Positions 8,862 through 16,978 of a stretch of DNA of 64,000 nt are shown piece by piece. The stretch covers positions 62,001-126,000 of the forward strand of contig NZ_JAAEAA010000001.1 of assembly GCF_010119545.1 (NCBI RefSeq). Reading direction: 5' to 3'. The notes under the pieces were generated by a model that did no database searches, was not told the DNA's origin, and saw only the letters and a list, made by a program, of their open reading frames with translations. The position numbers and the translations under genes were made by a program. The stretch comes from Pontibacter fetidus. Its GTDB lineage: Bacteria > Bacteroidota > Bacteroidia > Cytophagales > Hymenobacteraceae. The stretch's first letter is position 1. Each line of letters starts with the position of its first letter.

Positions 8862-9743
8862 ATGTCATTAGCCTTATCACAGGAAGAAAAGAAGAATGAG
8901 CGTATTGCCGCCGGTATCAGCGTGGCGGTGCACTTAATTTTGCTTTTACTTCTGATCTATGTAATGGCTTGGCGCGCACCTGGGCCACCTGCTGAGGATA
9001 TTGGTATTGAGCTGAACTATGGTCTGGATAATGTTGGCAGCGGTGACATCCAAACAATGGCGACGCCGAATGAATCGAAGAATGTGAAAGACAGCAAGCC
9101 TGCACCTACACAGCCTGATGCCGTACGGGAGCCAAAACCAACCGTTCAGCCTACGCCTCCGCAACCCGTAGAAACGCCAAAAGTACAGACCACCACAGCG
9201 GACGCGCCTGTTTCTGTAAAAGAAGAAGCCAAGCCGCAGCCTAAGGCCCAACCGAAGGAAGAAGTGATAGTTAAGAAAGAGGCTGAAAAGCCAAAAGCAT
9301 TATACCCGGGTAAACCAACTACCAGCTCTGGCACCGGTAAAAGCGGAACATCAGATGAAGCAACCGGTAATAATAACGGCGATAACCCGGGCACAGTAGG
9401 CGACAAAGGCTCGCCGGAGGGTAAACTGGATGCCAAAGCGCTTTACGGTAAATCGGGTGGTGGCGCAGGCGGATCGCTGAACATGGCCGGATGGGGCTGG
9501 GGTGATATCCCGAAACCACGGGACACTTCAAGTGAAACCGGTAAAGTAGTTATTAAGATCACGATCAACCCGGATGGTACTGTAGAGAATGCAAGAGTTG
9601 TTGAATCAACTGTTTCGTCGCAGGTGGCTGAGATCTACCGCATGGAAGTATTTAAGAAAGCAACCTTTGTGCGCTTAGGTGGCAACGATGAGTACGGAAA
9701 AGGAGCCACAGGCTTTATAACCTATACAATAAAAACCAGATAG
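8862..9743 (+). CDS. TonB/TolA-like energy transducer
   Basis: Encodes 293 residues. A short cytoplasmic start is followed by one membrane helix (AVHLILLLLLIYVMAW, about residues 22-37). Next comes a long Pro/Lys/Glu-rich linker (about 65-150) that could span the periplasm, a Gly/Asn-rich stretch, and a C-terminal domain (GKVVIKITINPDGTVENARV...AEIYRMEVFKKATF). This last part resembles the TonB C-terminal domain (PDGxV followed by a strand and helix). It is the third part of the TolQ-TolR-TolA/TonB set and would transmit proton energy to an outer-membrane partner, perhaps the barrel encoded at 4915-6603. Whether it works as TolA or TonB cannot be settled here. Confidence 0.85.
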   Translation: MSLALSQEEKKNERIAAGISVAVHLILLLLLIYVMAWRAPGPPAEDIGIELNYGLDNVGSGDIQTMATPNESKNVKDSKPAPTQPDAVREPKPTVQPTPPQPVETPKVQTTTADAPVSVKEEAKPQPKAQPKEEVIVKKEAEKPKALYPGKPTTSSGTGKSGTSDEATGNNNGDNPGTVGDKGSPEGKLDAKALYGKSGGGAGGSLNMAGWGWGDIPKPRDTSSETGKVVIKITINPDGTVENARVVESTVSSQVAEIYRMEVFKKATFVRLGGNDEYGKGATGFITYTIKTR

Positions 9744-9752
9744 CCTATCGTA

Positions 9753-11045
9753 ATGACCTATCAGGAAACGTTAGATTACCTATACCAGCAATTGCCGATG
9801 TTTCAACGCATCGGCAATGCTGCTTTTAAGAAGTCCCTCGACAATATTATTGCGCTTTGCAATGCCCTGGGCAACCCGCAACATACCTATAAAACTATAC
9901 ACGTAGGCGGTACCAACGGCAAAGGTAGCAGTTCGCATATGCTGGCCGCTATACTTCAGGAAGCAGGCTATAAAACCGGGCTTTATACTTCCCCGCACTT
10001 AAAATCCTTTACCGAGCGCGTGCGTGTAAACGGGATTGAACTGCCGCAGCAATACCTTATTGATTTTGTAGAGAACTATAAACTTCTGTTTGAAGAAGTT
10101 CAGCCGTCTTTTTTCGAGATGACCGTGGCGCTAGCTTTTCAGTATTTTGCGGATGAAAAGGTAGACGTAGCCGTAATAGAAGTAGGTTTGGGTGGCAGAC
10201 TGGATTCTACCAACATCATTACCCCGGAAGCTTCTTTGATCACTAATATCGGTTTTGACCACCAGGCGCTTTTAGGGAATACTTTACAGGAAATAGCAGG
10301 AGAGAAAGCTGGCATCATAAAACCTAACATTCCGGCAACTATAAGCTTAAAGCAACCTGAAACGGAAAGTGTATTTAAAGCGAAAGCAGCAGAAGTAAAT
10401 GCCCCATTATACTTTGCCACCGATACCTATAGTGTTGCCCTTAAAAGCCATAGTTTAGAGCAGCAGGTTTTTGATGTGTACCGCAGCGATGAACTTTACT
10501 TAGCAGACCTGAAACTGGACCTGACAGGTATTTACCAGCGCTATAACCTTCCAGGTGTGCTGCAAACTATAGAACTGCTTAAAGAACGTGGCTTTTTAAT
10601 AACTGAAGAAGCAATCAGAAGCGGGCTGGCGAATACCAAACAACTAACCGGGTTGAAGGGGAGATGGCAGGTGCTTAACTATAGTCCGTTAACTATTTGT
10701 GACACTGGGCATAACGTGGATGGAATTAATCAGATACTTGCACAGTTACAAAGCCTGCAGCCTAAACAGGTACACTTTGTTTTTGGGGCGGTAAACGATA
10801 AGGATATTACTAATATCCTGGAAATGCTGCCTAAAAACTATAGTTACTATTTCTGCCAGGCGAGTATACCTCGTGCTTTACCAGTTACAGAATTGCAGCA
10901 GCAAGCTGATAAAGTTGGTTTAAGGGGCAAGAGCTATAGTTCTGTAGCAGAAGCAGTACAGGCAGCTAGGGAAAATGCGGCTCCGGATGAGGTTATATTT
11001 ATTGGTGGCAGTACCTTTTTGGTAGCAGAGATTGAAGAACTATAA
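9753..11045 (+). CDS. folC: Bifunctional folylpolyglutamate/dihydrofolate synthase
   Basis: Encodes 430 residues of the Mur-ligase-like FolC family, which adds glutamate to dihydropteroate and folates with ATP. The ATP-binding loop GGTNGKGSSSHML is at about residues 52-64, followed by GLYTSPHLKSFTERVRVNG (substrate loop), EVGLGGRLDSTN and TNIGFDHQALLGNTLQEIAGEKAGI. All are diagnostic. The C-terminal domain contains CDTGHNVDG. Length is normal. It lies 9 nt after the TonB-like gene and 3 nt before trmB, so it is probably co-transcribed with the envelope cluster. Confidence 0.96.
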   Translation: MTYQETLDYLYQQLPMFQRIGNAAFKKSLDNIIALCNALGNPQHTYKTIHVGGTNGKGSSSHMLAAILQEAGYKTGLYTSPHLKSFTERVRVNGIELPQQYLIDFVENYKLLFEEVQPSFFEMTVALAFQYFADEKVDVAVIEVGLGGRLDSTNIITPEASLITNIGFDHQALLGNTLQEIAGEKAGIIKPNIPATISLKQPETESVFKAKAAEVNAPLYFATDTYSVALKSHSLEQQVFDVYRSDELYLADLKLDLTGIYQRYNLPGVLQTIELLKERGFLITEEAIRSGLANTKQLTGLKGRWQVLNYSPLTICDTGHNVDGINQILAQLQSLQPKQVHFVFGAVNDKDITNILEMLPKNYSYYFCQASIPRALPVTELQQQADKVGLRGKSYSSVAEAVQAARENAAPDEVIFIGGSTFLVAEIEEL

Positions 11046-11048
11046 ATA

Positions 11049-11714
11049 ATGGGAAGATCTAAGTTAGAGAAATTCGCGACGATAGCTGAACGTGACAACG
11101 TGGTGCAGGATGGCGATGAGAAGTATGGAAACCTGAAAGGCAAGTGGCGTTCAGAGCATTTTGGCAACAATAACCCGATTGTATTAGAAATTGGTTGCGG
11201 CCGCGGTGAGTATACGGTAGGTATGGCGCGTTTGCATCCTGAAAAGAATTTCATCGGCATCGATATCAAAGGCAACCGAATCTGGAAAGGAAGCACGATG
11301 GCTGTAGAAGAAGGGCTGGAAAATGTAGCGTTCCTGCGTACATTTATCGAAACCGTTTCGGACCATTTTGCTGAAGGCGAAGTAGATGAGATCTGGATCA
11401 CGTTCCCGGACCCCCGCCCGAAAGACCGAGATATTAAGCGCCGACTTACATCGCCCCGTTTCCAGGAAATGTACCAGTATATGCTGAAGCGCGACGGCAT
11501 CATTCACCTGAAAACAGATAATCAGCCATTATTTGATTATACCTTAGAAGTTTTACAGGACAGAAAAATAAAGCACCTGGTCTCAACCACTGACCTTTAT
11601 TCTTCAGACCTCCAGGAGCACACCATGGGCATCTATACCACTTACGAAAAACGCTACCTTGCAGAAGGCATTGCCATCAAATACCTGCAGTTTAAACCAG
11701 TTAGGGAAAGTTAG
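11049..11714 (+). CDS. trmB: tRNA (guanine-N7)-methyltransferase
   Basis: Encodes 221 residues of the TrmB family, which methylates G46 in the tRNA variable loop using S-adenosylmethionine. The SAM-binding motif LEIGCGRGEYTVGMA is near residue 48, NFIGIDIKGNRIWKG forms motif II, and DEIWITFPDPRPKDRDIKRRLTSPRF is the catalytic and substrate region. The C-terminus (DLYSSDLQEHTMGIYTTYEKRYLAEG) also matches. It starts 3 nt after folC and is the last gene of the plus-strand run before a terminator-like hairpin. Confidence 0.95.
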   Translation: MGRSKLEKFATIAERDNVVQDGDEKYGNLKGKWRSEHFGNNNPIVLEIGCGRGEYTVGMARLHPEKNFIGIDIKGNRIWKGSTMAVEEGLENVAFLRTFIETVSDHFAEGEVDEIWITFPDPRPKDRDIKRRLTSPRFQEMYQYMLKRDGIIHLKTDNQPLFDYTLEVLQDRKIKHLVSTTDLYSSDLQEHTMGIYTTYEKRYLAEGIAIKYLQFKPVRES

Positions 11715-11814
11715 AAAGTTAGTGAATTATAGATTTTTGGAGTTGAAAAATTGAGAGGTTAGAAAATAATATAAAGTCTTCGTTCTCCTTAAAAACTATA
11801 GTTTTATAAAATAT

Positions 11815-11850
11815 AAACGCCCGCTGAACTATAGTTTCAGTGGGCGTTTT
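11815..11850. terminator. Bidirectional terminator between trmB and the TrpF-like gene
   Basis: The arms AAACGCCCGCTGAA and TTTCAGTGGGCGTTTT pair with one G-U wobble around a loop that contains CTATAG. T-runs on both strands fit a shared terminator for the convergent genes. The flanks hold low-complexity words of the GTTAGAAAG type. Confidence 0.8.
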
Positions 11851-11897
11851 CGTTTAAAACTTTCTAACTTATATCTTTCTAACTTTCTAACTATAGA

Positions 11898-12518
11898 TCA
11901 GTCTTCCAGTTCTTCAAATATGTCCTGGAACTCGTCGAAGTTTTTGTAGCCCGGGCGTATTTCTTCGCCACCTTGTAAGCCGATGCCGGTTGGTCTAACT
12001 TTCTCGATCAGGTTGTTTACATTCTCTTTCTGAAGTCCGAAGCCAATGTAAACCTGGTGTTTTTTAGCGACTTCTTTTAGCAGTTTTTCGTTGGTGCCGT
12101 CTATAGTTTTAAAGTCTGTAGAGTATATAATGAAGCTATCCACATAGGGACTGTAGAGGTCCATCATTTCCAACAGTTCGCTTACCACCGTATCTTTATT
12201 GATGAATACTTTTTGGATAACCGGGCGGTTGATCTCTTCAATTTCGTCGATCAGGTAGGGAGTATCCAGTTGTATCAGGTCCAGGTTAAATTCATCGGCC
12301 AGCTCGTTTATGATTTCCGGTTTGGCTCTTTCGAACTCGCCGGCCAGTTTTACACCTGATACCCAGCCAGCAATTTCTTTCAGTGTTTGCGGCTGCACCC
12401 GGTTCGGGTCGTCCAGTTTCAGGTTAAACCCAATTACGTCTACACCCATGCCGGCACAGTAACGTGCATCGCTTAGGTTATTCACTCCATTTACTATTAC
12501 TGAGGTACGTAGGCCCAT
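11898..12518 (-). CDS. TrpF-like TIM-barrel protein lacking catalytic residues
   Basis: Encodes 206 residues similar to phosphoribosylanthranilate isomerase: an N-terminal strand-turn TSVIVNGVNNLSDARYCAG, then GVDVIGFN, and a C-terminal GLQGGEEIRPGYKNFDEF resembling the phosphate-binding end of TrpF. The catalytic Cys of the family (VCGM in the true TrpF at 37168-37794) is Asn10 here (VNGV). The catalytic Asp (FLFDT in the true TrpF) aligns with Ser in IIYST. A complete trpF lies in the trp operon, so this copy is unlikely to make tryptophan. It may bind a phosphorylated ligand or catalyse something else. It has its own promoter and is convergent with trmB. The fold is fairly sure; the function is unknown. 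Confidence 0.7.
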   Translation of the reverse strand: MGLRTSVIVNGVNNLSDARYCAGMGVDVIGFNLKLDDPNRVQPQTLKEIAGWVSGVKLAGEFERAKPEIINELADEFNLDLIQLDTPYLIDEIEEINRPVIQKVFINKDTVVSELLEMMDLYSPYVDSFIIYSTDFKTIDGTNEKLLKEVAKKHQVYIGFGLQKENVNNLIEKVRPTGIGLQGGEEIRPGYKNFDEFQDIFEELED

Positions 12519-12570
12519 ATTATCTATTAACTTAAACTATAAGTTCGTTCTTCGGTTATACATTCAAGTG

Positions 12571-12598
12571 CAAAAGTAAGCCCGATTAGCTTTTCAAA
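12571..12598 (-). promoter_or_regulatory. Promoter of the TrpF-like gene
   Basis: On the minus strand, TTTG at 12598-12595 and TACTTTTG at 12578-12571 match the -33 and -7 boxes with a 16-nt spacer, slightly short. The start codon is about 52 nt downstream. Confidence 0.5.
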
Positions 12599-12666
12599 GC
12601 AACAATTTTCAGCTATAACTATAATTTGCAGCCTTGCACAACTCTAATATTAGCTTTGCTGAAATC

Positions 12667-12696
12667 TTTATTACTGCCGGGTTGTTGCTATATTTG
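12667..12696 (+). promoter_or_regulatory. mnmA promoter
   Basis: TTTA at 12667-12670 and TATATTTG at 12689-12696 with an 18-nt spacer resemble the Bacteroidota promoter. The mnmA start is 41 nt downstream. Confidence 0.5.
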
Positions 12697-12737
12697 TATC
12701 AAATTTTAAAGACAAAGTATTTTAGTATCTTACATAC

Positions 12738-13868
12738 ATGAGTAAATTAGGAAGGGTTTTAGTTGCCATGAGTGGCGGTATCGATAGTTCTGTGGCGGCG
12801 GTTATGTTGCACGAGCAGGGCTACGAAGTGGTTGGTATGACCATGAAAACCTGGGATTATGCCTCTAGCGGCGGTAGCAAAAAAGAAACCGGCTGCTGCT
12901 CCCTCGACTCTATAAACGACGCCCGTAACATAGCAGTACAACTCGGTTTTCCGCATTATATTATTGATATTCGGGAAGAGTTCGGTGATTTTGTGATCAA
13001 TCACTTTACCGACGAATACATGGCTGGCCGCACGCCAAACCCGTGTGTGCTTTGCAACACGCACATAAAATGGGATGCCTTGCTTCGCCGCGCCGACCAA
13101 CTTGGCTGCGATTTTATAGCAACCGGACACTATGCCAACATTCGTGAAGAAAACGGCCGTTATGTGATCTCAAAAGGACTGGACGAGCATAAAGACCAGT
13201 CGTATGCCCTGTGGGGAATTTCACAGAAGAGCCTAGCGCGTACTATATTCCCGTTAGGTAATCTGCGTAAGTCCGAGATTCGCCAGATGGCGTTGGACCG
13301 TGGCTTTACCGAACTGGTGAATAAACCAGAGTCCTATGAAATATGCTTTATACCTGACAACGACTACCGCGGCTTCCTGAAGCGCCGCATCGAAGGTCTG
13401 GAAGAGCAGGTTGCCGGCGGTGAGTTTGTGCTGGAAGATGGTACTGTCGTTGGTACACACGAAGGATATCCGTTCTATACCATTGGTCAGCGTAAAGGAC
13501 TTGGTGTGGCGTTGGGTTACCCGGTTTTTGTTACCAGAATAGAGAAAGAGCAAAACCGTGTGGTGTTAGGTAACTTTGAAGACCTGGCGAAGAATGCGAT
13601 GACAGTTGGTAAACTGAACATGGTGAAGTATGATAACCTGATTGACAGACCCATACCAACTATAACCAAAGTGCGCTATAACGATGGTGGTACGGAAGCC
13701 ATTATAGAGCAGGAAGGTGATAAAATGAAAGTACATTTCCTGCATGGTGTTAATGCAATTGCACCCGGACAGGCAGCCGTATTTTATGAAGGGAACGATG
13801 TAGTGGGCGGTGGCTGGATAGAAACAAACTATAACCTCGACTATACTTTAGACGTTCTGCCATCATGA
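12738..13868 (+). CDS. mnmA: tRNA-specific 2-thiouridylase
   Basis: Encodes 376 residues of MnmA (TrmU), which makes 2-thiouridine at wobble position 34 of tRNAs for Lys, Glu and Gln using ATP and a persulfide. The PP-loop VAMSGGIDSSVAA is at residues 9-21. The two active-site cysteines are Cys103 in NPCVLCN and Cys203 in SYEICFIP. The motif GHYANI and the C-terminal barrel (FYTIGQRKGLGVALG) follow as expected. Length is typical. It overlaps the following lipoprotein gene by 4 nt (ATGA), so the two should be translationally coupled. Confidence 0.96.
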   Translation: MSKLGRVLVAMSGGIDSSVAAVMLHEQGYEVVGMTMKTWDYASSGGSKKETGCCSLDSINDARNIAVQLGFPHYIIDIREEFGDFVINHFTDEYMAGRTPNPCVLCNTHIKWDALLRRADQLGCDFIATGHYANIREENGRYVISKGLDEHKDQSYALWGISQKSLARTIFPLGNLRKSEIRQMALDRGFTELVNKPESYEICFIPDNDYRGFLKRRIEGLEEQVAGGEFVLEDGTVVGTHEGYPFYTIGQRKGLGVALGYPVFVTRIEKEQNRVVLGNFEDLAKNAMTVGKLNMVKYDNLIDRPIPTITKVRYNDGGTEAIIEQEGDKMKVHFLHGVNAIAPGQAAVFYEGNDVVGGGWIETNYNLDYTLDVLPS

Positions 13869-14584
13869 TCAAAAAAATGTTGTGCTGGTTTTTACTGGCT
13901 TTCGTCGTAGTTAGCTGCGACGAAAGCTATGTAACTCCAGATCCGGAAGCACGTGGTCTGAATTATTACCCGCTGCAGGTGGGCAATTACCGGGTTTACG
14001 ATGTAACAGATATAGAGTACCAGAACAACGTACCTACCGAAAAGCATTTCCAGATGCGCGAGTGGGTAGCTGATTCATTTTTGGATCAGACAAATGCCCT
14101 TACTTACAAGATAATCCGTTCTGTAAGGCCTGACGCTCAAAGCGAATGGCTGGATGATTCGGTGATGACGGTGACCAAAGATGATAAAATGGTTATCCTA
14201 ACCAAGGATAATACAAAGTACATAAAGCTTGTCTTTCCAGTCACTGAAGGCAGGACTTGGGAGGCTGATGCTTACAATGACCATTATGATTATCAAGGCG
14301 ATCGTGAAAAACACGTTTACTCTAATGTTGGTAAGCCTTCAGTAGTTAATGATGTTGAATTTGATAAAACTGCCTCGATAACAATATTACCTCCAGTGGC
14401 TAAACCTGCTACAGATTTTTACGATCGTAAGGAAATTTATGCATATGGAGTGGGGAAAATATACAGATTGTTCCACCGCTTGTCATTTGAAAGTTGCGAT
14501 CCAGTGGATTGCTCTGGCGATGATAACTATATTCTAGACGGCCATAAGCGTACTGAAATTCTGATCGATTACGGTAAACTATAA
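13865..14584 (+). CDS. Lipoprotein of unknown function
   Basis: Encodes 239 residues. The start MIKKMLCWFLLAFVVVSC ends in a lipobox with Cys18, so the protein should be lipid-anchored, and the following DE pair does not suggest a simple inner-membrane rule in this phylum. The mature part is strand-rich and acidic (PLQVGNYRVYDVTDIEY, VFPVTEGRTWEADAYNDHYDY). A pair of cysteines late in the chain (SCDPVDCSGDD) could form a disulfide or hold a metal. I do not recognise a characterised family. It overlaps mnmA by 4 nt and is 3 nt from a secreted subtilase, so it may be expressed with both. Confidence 0.75.
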   Translation: MIKKMLCWFLLAFVVVSCDESYVTPDPEARGLNYYPLQVGNYRVYDVTDIEYQNNVPTEKHFQMREWVADSFLDQTNALTYKIIRSVRPDAQSEWLDDSVMTVTKDDKMVILTKDNTKYIKLVFPVTEGRTWEADAYNDHYDYQGDREKHVYSNVGKPSVVNDVEFDKTASITILPPVAKPATDFYDRKEIYAYGVGKIYRLFHRLSFESCDPVDCSGDDNYILDGHKRTEILIDYGKL

Positions 14585-14587
14585 GCC

Positions 14588-16237
14588 ATGAAAAGTCTCC
14601 TTCTGTTTGCTTTTTTACTGCTCACATGTAGCGGTCTACAGGCTCAACAGCAGGAGGAGTCTAAAAAATACCTGATCTACCTAACCGATAAGAATAACAC
14701 ACCTTTCAGCGTTCAGGAACCTGAGAAATTTCTCAGCTCAAAATCTATTGCCCGCAGGCAGCGACAACAAATCCCGATTACCTCAAGAGATCTTCCGGTA
14801 AACCCTGTCTACGTTCAAACTATAAAGAACAAGGGTGTTGAGGTGTGGTATAGTTCCAGGTGGTTTAATGCGGTTGTTATCAAAGCAAACACTACTCAGC
14901 TTTCCGAAATAATTGCATTGCCCTTTGTTAAAAACTCCCGAGCGTTAAACAGGGTAGTTGCACCCACTACACATGCACTCTCAAACGTAAAAACGGACTT
15001 TACAATTTCAAATGCCACCATAAACCCAGCTATAGATGCAAAGGATTATGGCAGGGCATTTCACCAGGCAAATATGCTGGGCGCTACAGTACTGCACGAA
15101 ACCGGGCTACATGGTGAGGGAATGACGATAGCTGTGCTCGATGCCGGTTTTCCGGGGGTAAATACTATTCCGGCTTTCTCACATTTATTTCAGAACGGGC
15201 AACTGGCAGGCACTTACGATTTTGTAGACAAGGAGGCAGATGTTTTTGGGGCCAACCCGCATGGTACTTCAGTTATGTCAACAATGGCGGCGTATGCGCC
15301 CGGTTTTATGATTGGTACGGCTTTTAAAGCCAACTACTTATTGCTCCGCACCGAAAATGCACCTTCCGAACATAACATTGAAGAAGTAAACTGGCTGATC
15401 GCAGCCGAATATGCTGACAGCGCCGGGGCAGATGTGATCAATTCTTCGCTGGGTTATTCTGTTTTCGATGCGCCTTCGGTGAGCTATACCTACGAGCAGA
15501 TGGACGGGAATACAACTATAGTTTCGAGGGCGGCTGATTTTGCTGCAGCAACCGGAATGCTGGTAGTAGTTAGTGCCGGCAACGAAGGGAATGGCAACTG
15601 GAAATATATAACAGCACCAGCTGATGCCGATTCGGTATTAACAGTTGGGGCAGTAGATTCTGTAGGAACTATAGCTTCGTTTAGCTCGAGAGGGCCAACG
15701 GCAGATGGCCAGATTAAACCGGATGTTGTGGCGCTGGGCGCCAGTGCCTATGTATTAAACTCTTCCGGTAACTTGGTAAAAAGTAATGGTACCTCGTTTT
15801 CAGGACCTATTATGGCAGGTTTTGCCACTATACTTTGGCAGGGCTACCAATCCAAAACAAACTACGAACTGATACAACTCATACGCCAGCTTGGCAGCAA
15901 AGCAAACAACCCGGATAACATAGTTGGTTATGGCTTACCGAACTATAGTCGCGTAGTAACGGCGTTGCCCGCCTCAAACAGCGACGAAGGAATAGCTATA
16001 GTTAACCCAGTAACCGGACCTGAGATGATGCTGCTGTTATCGGAAAAATGGCGTACCAAACCTGCAGAACTACAGCTCCTGGATGCGACCGGTAAGCTTA
16101 TACTTCGGAAAACCTTGCAAACTAACCAGGAGCGACAAACTATAAATTTGCAACCGCTGGCACTTCAAAAAGGAATTTACCTGTGCCGCGTAATTTCTGG
16201 CAAGCAAGTGGCTACCGTTCGTTTTGTAAAACTATAG
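14588..16237 (+). CDS. Secreted subtilisin-family (S8) serine protease with type IX sorting tail
   Basis: Encodes 549 residues. A signal peptide (MKSLLLFAFLLLTCSGLQAQ) is followed by a propeptide-like region and an S8 catalytic domain. The triad is visible as Asp185 (VLDAGFPG), His225 (NPHGTSVMS) and Ser403 (NGTSFSGPIMAG), with the oxyanion Asn probably in SAGNEGNGN. The last 80 residues (LLDATGKLILRKTL...KGIYLCRVISGKQVATVRFVKL) are a C-terminal secretion tail of the Por/type IX type, so export across the outer membrane is expected. The target is unknown. It follows a lipoprotein gene closely. Confidence 0.9.
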   Translation: MKSLLLFAFLLLTCSGLQAQQQEESKKYLIYLTDKNNTPFSVQEPEKFLSSKSIARRQRQQIPITSRDLPVNPVYVQTIKNKGVEVWYSSRWFNAVVIKANTTQLSEIIALPFVKNSRALNRVVAPTTHALSNVKTDFTISNATINPAIDAKDYGRAFHQANMLGATVLHETGLHGEGMTIAVLDAGFPGVNTIPAFSHLFQNGQLAGTYDFVDKEADVFGANPHGTSVMSTMAAYAPGFMIGTAFKANYLLLRTENAPSEHNIEEVNWLIAAEYADSAGADVINSSLGYSVFDAPSVSYTYEQMDGNTTIVSRAADFAAATGMLVVVSAGNEGNGNWKYITAPADADSVLTVGAVDSVGTIASFSSRGPTADGQIKPDVVALGASAYVLNSSGNLVKSNGTSFSGPIMAGFATILWQGYQSKTNYELIQLIRQLGSKANNPDNIVGYGLPNYSRVVTALPASNSDEGIAIVNPVTGPEMMLLLSEKWRTKPAELQLLDATGKLILRKTLQTNQERQTINLQPLALQKGIYLCRVISGKQVATVRFVKL

Positions 16238-16296
16238 ATCTATACTTTGCCTGAATGTGCCAGAGTATAAATTTAAAACCTATACTATAAAATTTA

Positions 16297-16304
16297 TACC
16301 TTTG
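16297..16304 (+). promoter_or_regulatory. rpe promoter -7 box next to the start codon
   Basis: TACCTTTG matches TAnnTTTG and ends only 5 nt before the rpe ATG. If transcription starts at the usual distance, the mRNA begins at or within a few bases of the start codon. The -33 region is AT-rich without a clear TTTG. Confidence 0.5.
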
Positions 16305-16309
16305 CCTGC

Positions 16310-16966
16310 ATGAGACCACTAATAGCCCCTTCCGTACTTGCTTCTGATTTTGCCAACCTGCAATCTGAAGTAGAAATGCTGAATACCAGCCAAGCCGACT
16401 GGCTGCACATCGATATCATGGATGGCCGTTTTGTGCCGAATATCTCGTTTGGTTTTCCGGTGATGCAGGCCATTAAGAAGCATGCCCAGAAACCAATGGA
16501 TGTGCACCTGATGATTGTGGAGCCAGAGCTTTATATTGAGCAGTTCCGGGCGGCGGGCGCCGATGTTATCTCGGTACATATAGAAGCGTGCAACCACCTG
16601 CATCGCACTATTCAACAGATCAAGGCTACTGGTGCAAAAGCGGGCGTTGCCGTAAATCCACATACTTCAGTTAGCCTGCTCGATGATATTATTGCTGACC
16701 TGGACCTGGTTTGCCTGATGTCGGTAAACCCAGGCTTTGGCGGACAGAAATTTATAGAGAACACCTATCGTAAAACAGAAGCTTTAAAGAACCTTATTTT
16801 ACAGCGTAACTCCCAGGCGCTTATAGAAATTGACGGTGGCGTAAATCAGCAAAATGCCAGGGCACTTTTAGATAGCGGAGCAGATGTACTGGTTGCCGGT
16901 AGCTTTGTTTTCTCTGCCCAAGACCCAATCGCAACGATAGCAAATCTTAAAAACGTTTTAAAATAA
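16310..16966 (+). CDS. rpe: Ribulose-phosphate 3-epimerase
   Basis: Encodes 218 residues of the TIM-barrel epimerase that interconverts ribulose 5-phosphate and xylulose 5-phosphate in the pentose phosphate pathway. Diagnostic segments are APSVLASDFANL, LHIDIMDGRFVPNISFG (metal ligands and catalytic Asp), VHLMIVEP, MSVNPGFGGQKFIE, and EIDGGVNQQNA with VAGSFVF at the phosphate site. Length is normal. The following TonB-dependent receptor gene starts 12 nt downstream, so they may share an mRNA although their functions are unrelated. Confidence 0.96.
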   Translation: MRPLIAPSVLASDFANLQSEVEMLNTSQADWLHIDIMDGRFVPNISFGFPVMQAIKKHAQKPMDVHLMIVEPELYIEQFRAAGADVISVHIEACNHLHRTIQQIKATGAKAGVAVNPHTSVSLLDDIIADLDLVCLMSVNPGFGGQKFIENTYRKTEALKNLILQRNSQALIEIDGGVNQQNARALLDSGADVLVAGSFVFSAQDPIATIANLKNVLK

Positions 16967-16978
16967 CGGTTCGCCCTG

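Noticed and set aside
10934-11503. Minus-strand ORF of 189 residues opposite folC/trmB
   Set aside because: It is long but antisense to conserved SAM-binding and catalytic motifs of TrmB; its own translation is Ser/Pro-rich and shows no family.
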